Part shown: positions 8,497 to 16,047 of the stretch, one piece after another
Numbering within the stretch: the first letter of the stretch is position 1
Layout: the number at the start of each line of letters is the position of its first letter
NCBI GenBank assembly: GCA_900542385.1
Contig: UQNP01000021.1
Span: 1 to 19,246 of the forward strand
Direction: 5' to 3'
From: an uncultured Eubacterium sp.
Lineage (GTDB): Bacteria; Bacillota; Clostridia; Peptostreptococcales; Anaerovoracaceae
Length of the DNA: 19,246 bases
Made by a program: the position numbers and the translations under genes
The notes under the pieces: model-generated
The model's database searches: none
What the model was told of the DNA's origin: nothing
What the model saw: the letters and a program-made list of their open reading frames with translations, nothing else

Positions 8497-9406
8497 AAAT
8501 CTCTCTCTCCTCCTTGAACATCTCTTCAATTATCTCCGCAGCAGACTGCTCTTTATTTACCAGTCCTGCGATCTGCCCGGACATTATATTACCGTTGTCG
8601 GCATCTCCGTCCCTTACGGCTGCCGCCAGCGTTCCTGTACAAAGTTCGTTTATCTCTTCTTCAGGCGCATTCTGCTTTTCCAGCGACAATATCTTTCTTG
8701 CAAGCTTATTTTTTATTATTCTTACAGGATGGCCTGTGCTTCTTCCTGTAGCAACTGTCGATGAGTCCTTCGCTTTGATTATGGCATCTTTATAGCCCTG
8801 AGCTACTATGCATTCATCAGCAACAAGGAATCTCGTTCCCACCTGTACGCCTTTCGCTCCAAGCATATAAGCCGCCGCTATACCTCTTCCGTCAGCGATA
8901 CCTCCTGCTGCTATAACAGGTATTTTAAGCGCATCTACCATCTGAGGCACAAGCGCCATCGTAGTCGTCTCTCCAATATGTCCTCCTGCTTCTGTTCCTT
9001 CAGCCACTACAGCATCGGCTCCTGCTCTTTCTACACGGATAGCCAAGGTTACATTGGCCACTACGGGTATGACCTTTATGCCGCACTCCTTCAGCTTTGA
9101 TATATATTTCCCCGGATTTCCCGCACCTGTAGTTACTACCGGCACCTTTTCCTCGCACACTACATCCATCAGCTCATCCACGTTATCCGCCAGCAGCATT
9201 ATATTGACTCCGAAAGGATTATCCGTAAGTTCGCGGGTTTTTCTGATCTGGTCTCTCAGCCAATCGGCGCTCTGACCTCCTGCGGCTATTATTCCAAGAC
9301 CTCCTCCGTTGCTTACGGCAGAAGCCAGATTGTATTCTGCGATCCTCGCCATAGCTCCCTGGATTATAGGGTACTTCGTACCCAAGATTTCACAAACGTT
9401 TACCAT
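8453..9406 (-). CDS. fabK: FMN-dependent enoyl-ACP reductase FabK
   Basis: FabK performs the last reduction of the elongation cycle in many Firmicutes in place of FabI. The 317-residue protein shows YPIIQGAMA (12-20), GGGLG and the catalytic loop EGTEAGGHIG (136-145) with H143, plus GGIADGRG and VGTRF for FMN phosphate binding. The ATG at 9406 is preferred because AGGAGG lies five bases before it; an in-frame codon at 9424 has no such signal. Its last 15 codons overlap the start of fabD. It provides the internal comparison showing what the fused flavoprotein domain at 3533-4999 lacks. Confidence 0.95.
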   Translation of the reverse strand: MVNVCEILGTKYPIIQGAMARIAEYNLASAVSNGGGLGIIAAGGQSADWLRDQIRKTRELTDNPFGVNIMLLADNVDELMDVVCEEKVPVVTTGAGNPGKYISKLKECGIKVIPVVANVTLAIRVERAGADAVVAEGTEAGGHIGETTTMALVPQMVDALKIPVIAAGGIADGRGIAAAYMLGAKGVQVGTRFLVADECIVAQGYKDAIIKAKDSSTVATGRSTGHPVRIIKNKLARKILSLEKQNAPEEEINELCTGTLAAAVRDGDADNGNIMSGQIAGLVNKEQSAAEIIEEMFKEEREIYEDRNSICRAGSAV

Positions 9407-9449
9407 ACATACCTCCTGATTCAACTGCTAACCTCTGTTTACTATCTGT

Positions 9450-10436
9450 TTACCACTCTATTATAGCTGATGCGGCGCAGAGTCCGCCGCCAAATCCTAC
9501 CAACGCTACTATATCGCCTTTCTTAAGGTTGCCTGTTTCCTTCAGATCGAAAAGCGCCATAGGCACTGTCGCCGATGAAACGTTGCCGCTTTTCTCTATG
9601 CTTATCTGGAATTTGTCGAGAGGCTGCTTTATTTTCTGAGCTATCGCCTGTATTATCCTCCCGTTGGCCTGATGAAGCACAAACCAATCTACATCATCAT
9701 AGGTCATTTTCGCCTTATCAAGTGCTCCCTTGAGCACTTCCTCCACAGCTCCGACAGCAAATTTGAAAACGACTCTGCCTTTCATCTTAAGAGGCTCCGG
9801 CGTCAGATCATCCTCCCAGAAAGGAGAATTTATATAATTTGCTTTACATGTTATCGCTTCTTTTTCATCATCGTAATTTTTAACATAGGTAGACAATATA
9901 CCCCGCCCTTCTGAAGCTTTCTCGAGAACTGCCGCTCCCGCTCCGTCTCCAAACAGTATACAGGTCTCCCTGTCTTCCCAGTTGGTTATCCTTGTAAGTC
10001 TCTCACTTCCTATCACGAGAGCCCTGCCGGTTCCTTCCGCATGCTCCCCTGCCGGTATGCTCCCGTTCATAAGCGACTCTGCTATCCACATAGCGTAGAT
10101 GAATCCGCTGCACGCTGCGTTGATATCGAATGCTACAGCATTAGTAAGCCCAAGCGCTTTTTTTATCTCTGCAGCCATGCTCGGAGTGATGTGATCCGGA
10201 GTGATCGTGGCAAACACCACAAGACCCACGGATTCCCGCTCTATTCCCTCAAGAGCCTGCTCTGCCGCTCTTGCCGCCATATCCAGGGAGCTTTCGTTAG
10301 TGGCAACGTGTCTTTGGGCTATTCCCGTTCTGTCATATATCCATTCATGACTTGTATCTACATGATTGGATATTTCATCGTTTACCACTATTCTCTCAGG
10401 AAGATATTTCCCAATACCAATTATTTTTACGCTCAT
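9450..10436 (-). CDS. fabH: 3-oxoacyl-ACP synthase III FabH
   Basis: FabH starts fatty acid synthesis by condensing an acyl-CoA primer with malonyl-ACP. The triad is C109 (NAACSG), H255 (VLHQAN) and N285 (GNVSSATVP). The 328-residue length is normal. It is the first gene of the operon; its ATG follows AAAGGG. Just upstream lie a well-formed promoter and a FabT-like operator. In streptococci and many clostridia acpP follows fabH, but here fabK begins only 43 bases later, so no acp gene is present. Confidence 0.97.
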   Translation of the reverse strand: MSVKIIGIGKYLPERIVVNDEISNHVDTSHEWIYDRTGIAQRHVATNESSLDMAARAAEQALEGIERESVGLVVFATITPDHITPSMAAEIKKALGLTNAVAFDINAACSGFIYAMWIAESLMNGSIPAGEHAEGTGRALVIGSERLTRITNWEDRETCILFGDGAGAAVLEKASEGRGILSTYVKNYDDEKEAITCKANYINSPFWEDDLTPEPLKMKGRVVFKFAVGAVEEVLKGALDKAKMTYDDVDWFVLHQANGRIIQAIAQKIKQPLDKFQISIEKSGNVSSATVPMALFDLKETGNLKKGDIVALVGFGGGLCAASAIIEW

Positions 10437-10455
10437 TCATTCGCCCTTTCTTTTA

Positions 10456-10470
10456 ATTTCACTATCAAAT
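10456..10470 (-). promoter_or_regulatory. Possible second, weaker FabT-like site
   Basis: Read on the minus strand this is ATTTGATAGTGAAAT. Its first half copies the operator half-site ATTTGAT; the second half is degenerate. Its centre is 16 bases from that of the perfect palindrome next door, about one and a half helical turns. It could extend repressor binding along the fab leader, or be chance in AT-rich DNA. Confidence 0.35.
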
Positions 10471-10471
10471 A

Positions 10472-10486
10472 CTTTGATTATCAAAG
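10472..10486 (-). promoter_or_regulatory. FabT-like operator at the fab transcription start
   Basis: CTTTGATTATCAAAG is a perfect palindrome with 7-bp arms around a central base. The known streptococcal FabT site is built on TTTGATTATCAAA, which is present exactly (10473-10485). It begins seven bases after the -10 box, so it covers the predicted +1 to +15 and would block initiation when bound. The operon it precedes encodes a MarR protein, the obvious candidate ligand. Confidence 0.85.
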
Positions 10487-10493
10487 CATTTAT

Positions 10494-10522
10494 ATAATAC
10501 AATAAAAAAAGGAAAAAGTCAA
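10494..10522 (-). promoter_or_regulatory. Sigma-A promoter of the fab operon
   Basis: The -35 TTGACT (10517-10522) and -10 TATTAT (10494-10499) are separated by exactly 17 bases. Transcription would start near 10487, about 50 bases before the fabH ATG. The -35 box lies inside the downstream arm and base of the terminator hairpin of the preceding phosphatase gene. Confidence 0.8.
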
Positions 10523-10548
10523 CTTGCCGCAGCGGTATAGCTTTTTCC
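10504..10548 (-). terminator. Rho-independent terminator of the HAD phosphatase gene
   Basis: On the minus strand an outer stem GGAAAAAG / CTTTTTCC (10541-10548 with 10511-10518) encloses a short GC stem (CCGC/GCGG type) and is followed by seven T. It lies 45 bases after the phosphatase stop and separates that gene from the fab operon while sharing bases with the fab -35 element. Confidence 0.8.
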
Positions 10549-10592
10549 TCTACATATCCTTCTTAATATCACAGAGCGGAGCTGCACTCATA

Positions 10593-11246
10593 TTATTTTT
10601 CACCGAGCAGCTCAAGCAGATCCTCAGCCTTATGTATCACATAATCGGGAGCATCACTCCCAAAATTTCCGTCTGCATCGAGAGCTTCCGACCACGATAC
10701 GAGCACTGATTTGACTCCGGCGTTTTTCGCGCATAAAATATCGTACATAGTGTCTCCGAGCATAATGCTGCTTTGCGGAGCCGATCCCAGTTTTTTCAAA
10801 GCTATGTAAACAGGTTCCGGATCAGGCTTGTGCTTTTTCGTATCATCGGCAGTCACCACCACATCGAAATATTCATTTATCTCATACTTTTCAAGTCCCT
10901 GAGATGTGGTCTGCCTGAGCCTGGAAGTTACCATTCCCAACTTATATCCTTTAGCTCTAAGTTCAGCAAACAGCTCTTTCATGCCGGGAAACAGGCTTAT
11001 AAGCTCTCCAAAATTGTCCCTATGATAACTTCTATAGATCTCTATGGCTTCTTCAACAGGTACATCCGGGAAAAATTTTCTCATAGTGTCTTCCAGAGGC
11101 TCCCCAAAGGTCTGTATCAATTTTTTTTCATCTTCCAATCTGTTTTCTATAGTCTTGAAAGTGTGCTGCCACGACATTAGTATCACTTGATTAGTATTCA
11201 TCACTGTCCCGTCAAAATCAAAAAGCACTGTATCTATATTATTCAT
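10593..11246 (-). CDS. HAD-superfamily phosphatase, PpaX/phosphoglycolate phosphatase-like
   Basis: A 217-residue HAD hydrolase of subfamily IA. Motif I is DFDGT (10-14) with D10 as nucleophile and D12 as acid/base; motif II is VTS (106-108); the lysine is K140 in KHKPDPEP; motif III is GDTMYD (164-169). The helical cap lies between motifs I and II. The closest named types are pyrophosphatase PpaX and phosphoglycolate phosphatase; the substrate cannot be decided from sequence. The ATG has AAGGGAG seven bases upstream. It sits between two terminators, so it is probably transcribed alone, or by read-through from the decarboxylase gene. Confidence 0.88.
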   Translation of the reverse strand: MNNIDTVLFDFDGTVMNTNQVILMSWQHTFKTIENRLEDEKKLIQTFGEPLEDTMRKFFPDVPVEEAIEIYRSYHRDNFGELISLFPGMKELFAELRAKGYKLGMVTSRLRQTTSQGLEKYEINEYFDVVVTADDTKKHKPDPEPVYIALKKLGSAPQSSIMLGDTMYDILCAKNAGVKSVLVSWSEALDADGNFGSDAPDYVIHKAEDLLELLGEK

Positions 11247-11261
11247 GATCCTGCTCCCTTT

Positions 11262-11296
11262 AAAAGAAAACCGGGCGGATTCAACCGCCCGGTTTT
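11262..11296 (-). terminator. Strong terminator after the decarboxylase beta-subunit gene
   Basis: On the minus strand a 12-bp perfect stem AAAACCGGGCGG / CCGCCCGGTTTT with a 6-base loop is followed by CTTTT. It starts 57 bases beyond the upstream gene's stop. It ends only about 16 bases before the phosphatase ATG, directly ahead of that gene's ribosome site. Confidence 0.88.
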
Positions 11297-11326
11297 CCGG
11301 TGTATAAAAATGATTTCAGAGATTTT

Positions 11327-11356
11327 AGTATATTTATATAGCTGCACTATCATCAA
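11327..11356 (-). promoter_or_regulatory. Possible promoter for the HAD phosphatase gene
   Basis: TTGATG (11351-11356) and TATACT (11327-11332) are 18 bases apart, with the -35 overlapping the decarboxylase stop region. A transcript from here would start near 11320 and carry the strong terminator hairpin in its leader. Support is limited to the box sequences in an AT-rich stretch. Confidence 0.35.
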
Positions 11357-12510
11357 TATCCGCCGAACATAGACAGCATTACTGCCGCAGCAACTGCCGA
11401 GCCTATTACGCCGGCTACGTTAGGACCCATGGCATGCATCAGCAGGTAGTTTGAAGGATTTGCCTTCTGACCTTCGATCTGCGATACACGAGCTGCCATA
11501 GGAACTGCGGATACACCTGCAGATCCGATGAGAGGATTGATCTTTCCGCCAGCCAATACGTTCATCAGCTTAGCGATAAGAACACCGCCTGCAGTACCTA
11601 CTGCAAAAGCAAGTACTCCGAGCACTACTATCTTAAGAGTAGAAGCTGTAAGGAATGTAGTTCCTGTAGCTGAAGCTCCTACGCATGTTCCCAGCAGTAT
11701 TACCAGTATATTCATGAGAGCATTTCCTGCAGTATCAGCAAGTCTTCCAACTCTTCCGCACTCTTTAAAGAGATTTCCGAGCATCAGCATACCGATAAGA
11801 GGCGCTGCCGATGGAAGCAGAAGTGTTACTACTGTAGTAACTGCGATAGGGAAGAGTATCTTTTCTCTCTGAGATACTACTCTGAGCTGTTCCATCTTGA
11901 TCTCTCTTTCCTTCTTAGTGGTAAGAGCCTTCATGATAGGCGGCTGTATTACAGGTACGAGCGCCATGTATGAGTATGCCGCAACCGCTATAGGTCCGAG
12001 CAGATGATCAGCAAGCTTCGTAGTCAAGTAAATAGCCGTAGGACCGTCGGCTCCGCCGATGATACCTATGGAAGCAGCCTCCTGAGCATTGAATCCGAGG
12101 ATTATAGCTGAGAAGAATGCGAAGAATATACCAAGCTGAGCAGCCGCACCCATTATCAACGACTTAGGATTTGCAATGAGCGGACCGAAGTCGGTCATTG
12201 ATCCTACCCCTAAGAATATAAGGGATGGTATTATAGGTTTGAGCGCATAAAACGCTGTGAATATACCTGCATCCGAAAGCTGAGCTGAGTTCGTTATCTC
12301 AAAGTCGTGAATGAACATGCCTGTCATCGGCAAGTTCGAAAGAAGCATACCGAAAGCTATCGGTACGAGAAGCAGAGGCTCAAATCCTCTTCTGATTGCA
12401 AGATATAAGAAAATAAACGATACTACAATCATTATTCCGTTCTGGTATGTGAAGTTCGCCAGTCCGGTATCGCCCCACAAACTTACAAACGAATCTACTA
12501 TGGCACCCAT
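11353..12510 (-). CDS. Na+-transporting carboxylic-acid decarboxylase, beta subunit (OadB/GcdB/MmdB family)
   Basis: This integral membrane subunit couples decarboxylation of a biotin-bound carboxyl group to Na+ export. The 385-residue protein is hydrophobic throughout, with many membrane helices. The family signatures are present: SMTDFGPLIANP (104-115), with the conserved aspartate D107, and GGADGPTAI (152-160). The start is the ATG at 12510, because AAGGAG lies nine bases before it; the in-frame ATG at 12540 would place that ribosome site inside the gene. No alpha, gamma or biotin-carrier subunit lies nearby, so the substrate (oxaloacetate, glutaconyl-CoA or methylmalonyl-CoA) stays open. 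It has its own promoter and terminator. Confidence 0.93.
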   Translation of the reverse strand: MGAIVDSFVSLWGDTGLANFTYQNGIMIVVSFIFLYLAIRRGFEPLLLVPIAFGMLLSNLPMTGMFIHDFEITNSAQLSDAGIFTAFYALKPIIPSLIFLGVGSMTDFGPLIANPKSLIMGAAAQLGIFFAFFSAIILGFNAQEAASIGIIGGADGPTAIYLTTKLADHLLGPIAVAAYSYMALVPVIQPPIMKALTTKKEREIKMEQLRVVSQREKILFPIAVTTVVTLLLPSAAPLIGMLMLGNLFKECGRVGRLADTAGNALMNILVILLGTCVGASATGTTFLTASTLKIVVLGVLAFAVGTAGGVLIAKLMNVLAGGKINPLIGSAGVSAVPMAARVSQIEGQKANPSNYLLMHAMGPNVAGVIGSAVAAAVMLSMFGGY

Positions 12511-12566
12511 ATTCTGTCTCTCCTTTTCCTTAAATGACATAAAGATGGTAAAACATCATCGTAGGA

Positions 12567-12595
12567 ATAATACCACATATAGCAGCTTAATACAA
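12567..12595 (-). promoter_or_regulatory. Promoter of the decarboxylase beta-subunit gene
   Basis: TTGTAT (12590-12595), a 17-base spacer and TATTAT (12567-12572) preceded by TGG (extended -10). The predicted start near 12560 gives a leader of about 50 bases. The region lies between the tex stop and the decarboxylase start, so this gene appears independent of tex. Confidence 0.65.
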
Positions 12596-12646
12596 GCCTG
12601 TATTTTTATAAATACTGTATACAAAACGTCTCTCATCCGCATTATA

Positions 12647-14911
12647 TCACAGTTTCATGGTCAGCCCGATCTTTTTTCTCTCCCTGTCTATCGTCAATAT
12701 TTTTACTTTAACAGTATCTCCTACAGATACTACATCCATAGGGTGCTTAACATAACCCGAGCTCATTTCGGATATGTGTACCAGACCGTCGTTTTTCACT
12801 CCGATGTCCACAAATGCTCCGAAATCCACTACGTTCCTCACCGTTCCCTCAAGCTCCATACCTGTTTTCAGATCCTCAAAAGATTTTACATCTCTTCTGA
12901 AAACAACTGCCGGTGCATTTTCCCTCGGGTCTCTTCCCGGTTTTTTCATCTCATCTACTATATCTTTAAGTGTAGGAACTCCTATATCAAGATCTGACGC
13001 CATATTTTCCATTGCCCGCGACAAAACTTCTGCCGAGTCCTCTTTCTTCTTGCCAAAAGCACTTAGAGCCTTAAGATCTTTTACGCGCCTGCCTCCTGCG
13101 TTTTCGCTTTTCCCTGCATTTTTTCCGTAGACGTCTTTGATCCTTTTTTCTATATCAGCTATTCCTCCGTGCTGCAGTTCAGACTTGTCTACGCCGAGAG
13201 TTTTGAGCATTATTTCAGCCGCCTTGTAGGATTCAGGATGTACTGCCGTACTGTCTAACGGGTTCGTACCTCCCGCGATCCTCATGAATCCGGCACACTG
13301 ACTGTAAGTCTTATCTCCAAGTTTTGCAACTTTCTTCAGCTCTTTTCTCTCTTTGAAAGATCCGTGCTCCTCTCTGTATGCTACTATATTTTTTGCTATG
13401 CCTGAATTTATGCCGGCAACACGTGCGAGAAGCGGAGCAGATGCGGTATTCAGATCTACACCGACACGGTTTACACAGTTTTCCACCACATCATCAAGAG
13501 CTTTTTCAAGATATGTCTGGTTTATATCGTGCTGATACTGTCCAACGCCTATACTCTTTGTCGGGATCTTTACCAGCTCCGCAAGCGGATCCTGCAGTCG
13601 TCTTCCCAAAGACATGGCTCCCCTTACGGTAACATCCAAATCGGGGTATTCTTCTGTCGCCAGCTTGGACGCAGAATATACAGATGCTCCCGCTTCATTT
13701 ACTATCGTATATTTGATGTCACGTCCGCTTTTCTTAATGAACTCGGCTACGACCTCTTCTGTTTCTCTCGATGCCGTACCATTTCCTATGACTATCGTGT
13801 TTATCTTGAACTTATCAGCAAGCTTGCCTAAGACCGCTTCCGTTCCCTTTACATCATTTTTCGGCTCTGTCGGAAATACTGTGGTGTATGCCAGCAGTTT
13901 CCCCGTTTCATTGATAACTGCCACTTTGCATCCCGTCCTGTATCCCGGGTCTATGCTTATGATCCTTGCACCTTTCACAGGCGGCACCATTAAAAGTTTT
14001 TCTGTGTTTTTCGCAAAAACTTTTACGGCTTCACCTTCTGCTCTCTCCGTCAGCATGCCGCGCATTTCTCTTTCTATGGACGGCGCCATCAGCCTTTTGT
14101 ATCCATCTGCCGCCGCTTCTCTTAAAATATCCGCAAACACTGATGAGTCATCTTTTATAATCCTCTTGCATATCATATTTTCCATTTTATCAGTATCAAC
14201 GGAGATCTTCACTTTGAGCTTCTTTTCCTTTTCTCCTCTGTTTATGGCAAGCACACGGTGATTCGGGATCTTTTCTATCTTTTCACTATGATCGTAATAC
14301 ATGTCATATACAGTGCTCTCTTCCGCATCCACAGCTTCCGAGTCTACCGTTCCGGTTTCAGCCGTCTTTTTCCTCAGATCTGCCGTAAGGTCGGGATCAT
14401 CGGAGATCATCTCTGCAATGATGTCCTTCGCACCCTTAAGCGCATCCTGTGCAGAAAGCACACCTTTTTCTTCATTTATATATGACTTCGCAGCTTCCTG
14501 AGGAGTCTCTGCATCATCCGACTGTTCCCATATCAAAAGCGCCAGAGGCTCCAGGCCTTTCTCCTTTGCCTTTGATGCCCGCGTCGCCTTTTTCTTTTTA
14601 TAAGGTTTATAGAGGTCCTCCACTCTCTGAAGGACCTCTGCTTTTTCTATCTCATTTTCAAGTTCTTCCGTAAGTTTGCCCTGCTCGTCTATGAGCCTTA
14701 ATACTTCTTCTTTCCGCTCTTCAAGATTTCGAAGGTAGGCAAGCCTTTCATCAAGAGTTCTGAGCACTTCGTCGCTCAGCGCCCCGGTAGCCTCTTTCCT
14801 GTATCTTGCTATAAATGGGATCGTATTCCCCTCATCTATTAAAGCTATCGTATTTTCCACCTGTTTTCTCTTTATCCCGAACTCCGAGGCAAGAACTCCT
14901 GCAATATCCAT
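12647..14911 (-). CDS. tex: Tex family RNA-binding transcription accessory protein
   Basis: Tex is a conserved nucleic-acid-binding protein related to eukaryotic Spt6. The 754-residue protein shows the Tex N-terminal helical region (1-200), a YqgF/RNase H-like domain opening with IISIDPGYRTGCKVAV (317-332), a helix-hairpin-helix region (about 485-545) and a C-terminal S1 domain (683-752, VVDFGAFVDIG at 694-704). Between about 593 and 637 there is a lysine/serine/glutamate-rich stretch that looks longer than the linker I expect here. The ATG is eight bases after AAGGAG, which lies in the last codons of prfB; the intergenic gap is five bases, so the pair is co-transcribed and probably coupled. 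Confidence 0.96.
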   Translation of the reverse strand: MDIAGVLASEFGIKRKQVENTIALIDEGNTIPFIARYRKEATGALSDEVLRTLDERLAYLRNLEERKEEVLRLIDEQGKLTEELENEIEKAEVLQRVEDLYKPYKKKKATRASKAKEKGLEPLALLIWEQSDDAETPQEAAKSYINEEKGVLSAQDALKGAKDIIAEMISDDPDLTADLRKKTAETGTVDSEAVDAEESTVYDMYYDHSEKIEKIPNHRVLAINRGEKEKKLKVKISVDTDKMENMICKRIIKDDSSVFADILREAAADGYKRLMAPSIEREMRGMLTERAEGEAVKVFAKNTEKLLMVPPVKGARIISIDPGYRTGCKVAVINETGKLLAYTTVFPTEPKNDVKGTEAVLGKLADKFKINTIVIGNGTASRETEEVVAEFIKKSGRDIKYTIVNEAGASVYSASKLATEEYPDLDVTVRGAMSLGRRLQDPLAELVKIPTKSIGVGQYQHDINQTYLEKALDDVVENCVNRVGVDLNTASAPLLARVAGINSGIAKNIVAYREEHGSFKERKELKKVAKLGDKTYSQCAGFMRIAGGTNPLDSTAVHPESYKAAEIMLKTLGVDKSELQHGGIADIEKRIKDVYGKNAGKSENAGGRRVKDLKALSAFGKKKEDSAEVLSRAMENMASDLDIGVPTLKDIVDEMKKPGRDPRENAPAVVFRRDVKSFEDLKTGMELEGTVRNVVDFGAFVDIGVKNDGLVHISEMSSGYVKHPMDVVSVGDTVKVKILTIDRERKKIGLTMKL

Positions 14912-14916
14912 CTGTT

Positions 14917-16018
14917 CTACTCCTTCTGCTTAAGTTTTTCATTTATAAAGTAATCTATATCTCCATCCATCACTGCATCTACATTGCCGACTTCCGCCCC
15001 GGTCCTGTGGTCTTTGACCATAGTGTATGGATGGAACACATAGGATCTTATCTGGCTTCCCCATGTTATCTGGCTGTAGTCTCCTTTAAGCTCTTCCAGA
15101 TTTTCCTTTTTTTCCTGTTCTTTCAGTTCTATCAGCTTTGACATGAGCAGTTTCATCGCAGTATCTTTGTTCTGATGCTGAGAACGTTCGTTTTGACAAG
15201 TCACCACTATATTGGTCGGTATATGGGTTATCCTTATTGCCGAGTCAGTCTTGTTTACATGCTGACCGCCGGCTCCGCTGGACCTGAAAGTGTCTATCCT
15301 CAAATCATCAGGGTTTATCTTCACATCCACATCTTCATCGATCTCCGGGGTCACGTCAAGGGATGCAAATGATGTATGCCTTCTACCGGACGAGTCGAAA
15401 GGCGATATTCTAACAAGCCTGTGCACGCCCTTTTCATTCTTTAGATATCCGTACGCATTTTCACCTTCTACCAGAAGCGTCGCGCTTTTTATACCGCCCT
15501 CTGTATCGTCCTGCATATCTATCAGCTTCGCCTTATAACCCTTTTTCTCACACCATCTCGTGTACATCCTGAACAGCATTTCCGCCCAGTCCTGAGCATC
15601 TGTCCCTCCGGAGCCTGCGTGCACCGATATTATGGCATTGTTTTTATCGTATTTACCGTTCAGAAGCGTCTTCAGCCTGAGGCTCTCAAGATCATCGGAA
15701 AGTGCTTTGAATTCATCCTCAGCTTCGTTGGCCGTCTCTTCATCTCCATCCTCTTCCGCCATCTCGACGAGCACCTCAAGATCCTCAAGTCTCTGTCCGA
15801 GTTTATCGAGGGTCTGAAGATTGTCTTCTATGGATTTTTTTTCTTTCATGTACTTTTGAGCTGATTCCGCGTCGTCCCAAAATCCCGGTCTGCTTATTTC
15901 TTCTTCTATTTCAGCAAGCCTGGCTTCAAGTTTGTCCCGGTCAAAGGGACTCACCTGCCTCTTTGAGAACTTTCCGCAGCGCAGGCAGAGAGCTCTTTAT
16001 TTGTTCTGTCTGTATCAT
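14917..16018 (-). CDS. prfB: Peptide chain release factor 2, with programmed +1 frameshift
   Basis: RF2 ends translation at UGA and UAA. Translation starts at the ATG at 16018 (AAAGGA eight bases upstream), reads 25 codons and meets an in-frame TGA (15941-15943) after CTT. A +1 shift at CTT-T continues into the main frame, giving 366 residues in all. The RF2 anticodon-like SPF lies at about 205-207 and GGQ at about 250-252, the E. coli GGQ position. Without the shift only a 25-residue peptide is made, so RF2 controls its own synthesis. A simple ORF call would begin at an internal GTG (15954), which I reject. It follows secA across a repeat array and precedes tex by five bases. Confidence 0.96.
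15940..15956 (-). other. prfB +1 programmed frameshift site
   Basis: On the minus strand the site is AGGTGAG, three bases, CTT, TGA, C. The Shine-Dalgarno-like AGGTGAG stands at the same three-base distance from the slippery CTT as in E. coli prfB, and the stop is in the weak TGA-C context. Low RF2 leaves the ribosome paused at TGA long enough to slip onto GAC. All known elements are present. Confidence 0.95.
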
Positions 16019-16047
16019 ATATCAATTCCTTTCATCGTTATTCAACA

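Noticed and set aside
8497..8529. Upstream start of fabD giving an arginine-rich N-terminus
   Set aside because: The AAGGAGGAG ribosome site falls between the two starts, and the downstream ATG gives the family's standard N-terminus.
12511..12540. Upstream start of the decarboxylase beta subunit
   Set aside because: AAGGAG lies inside this stretch at the right distance from the ATG at 12510, and no ribosome site precedes 12540.
12590..12640. Terminator after tex
   Set aside because: The only hairpin (GTATTT/AAATAC) is short and pure AT with no proper T-run.
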